64,000 nucleotides of DNA from Helcococcus ovis. GTDB lineage: Bacteria > Bacillota > Clostridia > Tissierellales > Peptoniphilaceae. The stretch is from contig NZ_CP119081.1 in assembly GCF_004524775.2 (NCBI RefSeq), positions 992,001-1,056,000 of the forward strand, in the 5' to 3' direction. Each line of letters begins with the position of its first letter. Position 1 is the first letter of the stretch. The notes beneath the pieces are model-generated. The model was not told the DNA's origin. It did not search any database and was given only the letters and a program-made list of their open reading frames with translations. Positions 62,672 to 64,000 of this stretch are shown here, in pieces. Both the position numbers and the translations under genes were made by a program.

Positions 62672-64000
62672 GGATACACCTCATACTGAGCTTTCCATAA
62701 TTTTGTGTAGTAGCCATCTTTCTCAAGAAGTTCCCCATGCTTTCCTTTTTCAAGCAGTGTTCCTTTTTGGAATACAAGAATTTGATCTGCTTTTTGAATT
62801 GTTTTTAAATGATGAGCCACTACAAGTACAGTTCTATTCTTTGCAAGCTCTGTAATGGCATCTTGTATCAGCGACTCATTGACAGGGTCAACATTACTTG
62901 TCATTTCATCAAGAATTAAAATCGGTGCATCTTTTAGAAAAGCTCTTGCAATAGATATTCTCTGCCTTTGTCCGCCTGACAATATTCCGCCGTTTTCTCC
63001 AATATCCGTTCCATAACCTTTTGGTAAACTCATAATGAAATCATGGATCCTTGCTTTCTTTGCCGCTTCGATGATTTCTTCTTTTGTCGCTCCTTTTTTG
63101 CCTACCTTGATGTTTTCTTCAATGGTATTATCAAACAGCTGAACATTTTGCATAACGATGCTGATACGATCCAAAAGTTCATCATAAGGAATCTCTCTAA
63201 TATCCACACCGCCAAGTGTAATTTTCCCTTTATGCACATCATAAAATCTTAAAAGCAGGTTAGTTATAGTAGTCTTTCCACTACCTGATTCTCCAACTAA
63301 GGCTGTCATTGTTTTTTCAGCAATAGAAAAGCTCAATTTTTCCATTTTAAATTCATCTTTTTCATAAGAAAAATCTATGTTTTCAAAAGCTATATCATTA
63401 TCTTTCGGAACAATTCCATTCACTTTATCCGGGATTACATCTGCATATAAAATTCTTGAAAGTCTTTCGTAACTATCTATCGCCGAAACATAGTACATAT
63501 AGTGTTGTTCCATAGAAGCGAACGGCTTATAAAACTCTTTTGAAATTACTGCAAAGATAATAAAATGAAGTACATCAAGACTTCCCTTTATAACAAGTAT
63601 TGCTCCTGCAATTAAAAGAACTAAATATCCAATATCCAGTAAAAAACCAAATATAGATAACTGTTTTGCCTTAAATCTTGAAGCTGCTTTGCTTGTTTCT
63701 CCAAACTTTTTTGTCTTGTTCATAAGCTCATTATCCAAGCTCTTATTGTTTGAAAAGCTCTTTAATACAGGTATTCCTCTAACATATTCAACAAACAAAC
63801 TAACCATATCTAAAAGAGCGGAGTTGTTCTGATTTTCTATTTTTTCAGATTGCTTAATTGTCAAATATAGAAAGATAAGTGCAATCGTAACAGATACAGC
63901 CATAATAATAGAAAGTTTGAAATCAATACTTGCAAGACCAACAAATACGACTGCACCTATCAAAAAATCACCAAACATTCTCGACCACATGTGTCCTACA
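62668..64000 (-). CDS. ABC half-transporter partner A, copy 2, 5' end beyond the window
   Basis: At least 440 codons, in frame to the window edge; corresponds to 3457-4783 of copy 1. ATPase motifs GESGSGKTTI, LSGGQRQR, ILILDEMTSNVD are kept. The stop has moved two codons (YEVYP end), creating a 4-bp overlap with the next gene. The DNA between about 62690 and 63240 differs from copy 1 more than the flanks, which suggests patchwork recombination. Confidence 0.85.
   Translation of the reverse strand, partial: VGHMWSRMFGDFLIGAVVFVGLASIDFKLSIIMAVSVTIALIFLYLTIKQSEKIENQNNSALLDMVSLFVEYVRGIPVLKSFSNNKSLDNELMNKTKKFGETSKAASRFKAKQLSIFGFLLDIGYLVLLIAGAILVIKGSLDVLHFIIFAVISKEFYKPFASMEQHYMYYVSAIDSYERLSRILYADVIPDKVNGIVPKDNDIAFENIDFSYEKDEFKMEKLSFSIAEKTMTALVGESGSGKTTITNLLLRFYDVHKGKITLGGVDIREIPYDELLDRISIVMQNVQLFDNTIEENIKVGKKGATKEEIIEAAKKARIHDFIMSLPKGYGTDIGENGGILSGGQRQRISIARAFLKDAPILILDEMTSNVDPVNESLIQDAITELAKNRTVLVVAHHLKTIQKADQILVFQKGTLLEKGKHGELLEKDGYYTKLWKAQYEVYP

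Larger units (their letters stand above)
59865..64000. repeat. long direct repeat, right copy (ECF/ABC cassette)
   Basis: Partner of 648-4783; the right edge is outside the window. Confidence 0.92.

Overview
The window is AT-rich DNA of a low-GC Firmicute. The Cas12a protein reads, from memory and without an alignment, very like that of Helcococcus kunzii, so a Helcococcus or other peptoniphilid-type anaerobic coccus is the best guess (inference). Most of the window is mobile or accessory DNA; no rRNA or tRNA gene was seen, and no integrase lies inside the window.

Layout. 1-397: end-truncated sigma-like regulator with a structured leader. 648-7574: cargo cassette, minus strand: TetR regulator, a pair of half-size ABC transporters and an ECF importer (dual ATPase, T and S proteins). 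7575-41050: backbone of an integrative conjugative element of the Tn1549/C. difficile CTn type. It holds a candidate oriT, MobC and relaxase (plus strand), a second sigma-like gene, a MATE exporter behind an attenuator with a 29-codon leader peptide, and a PadR/HEAT operon. A long minus-strand conjugation block follows, running from a 22-codon ORF, a CD1845-like protein, RepA and DnaC through PcfB, antirepressor, VirD4, Maff2, VirB6-like, PrgI, VirB4, NlpC/P60, CD1107-like, TopB, AbrB and an AlbA_2 protein to a 2917-aa methylase-helicase and an SSB-like protein.

41169-48067: complete type II-A CRISPR-Cas locus (12 repeats plus a decayed terminal one, ATTTGAG leader end, csn2, cas2, cas1, cas9, divergent tracrRNA). 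48265-50620: ABC ATPase/permease with a divergent MarR regulator. 50637-51647: fossils of a second conjugative element and of a phage capsid gene. 51894-59173: type V-A locus (17 repeats plus a decayed one, cas2, frameshifted cas1, cas4, cas12a). 59219-59710: decayed second copy of the ABC/MarR locus. 59865-64000: second, near-identical copy of the ECF/ABC cassette, running off the window.

The most interesting signal is upstream of cas12a. A solitary Cas12a crRNA handle (59151-59169, minus strand) follows an extended -10 promoter and is followed by a spacer-like stretch. The first 8 nt of that stretch match a site with a TTTC PAM, and the 20-nt protospacer ends exactly against the -35 box of the cas12a promoter. 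This is the layout expected of a CreR-type guide RNA by which Cas12a represses its own gene. Other notable points are the 59.2-kb spacing of direct ECF/ABC repeats around both CRISPR systems, a T9-tract frameshift in the type V cas1, three identical consecutive spacers, and terminator/Shine-Dalgarno switch-like leaders conserved in front of both sigma-like genes.
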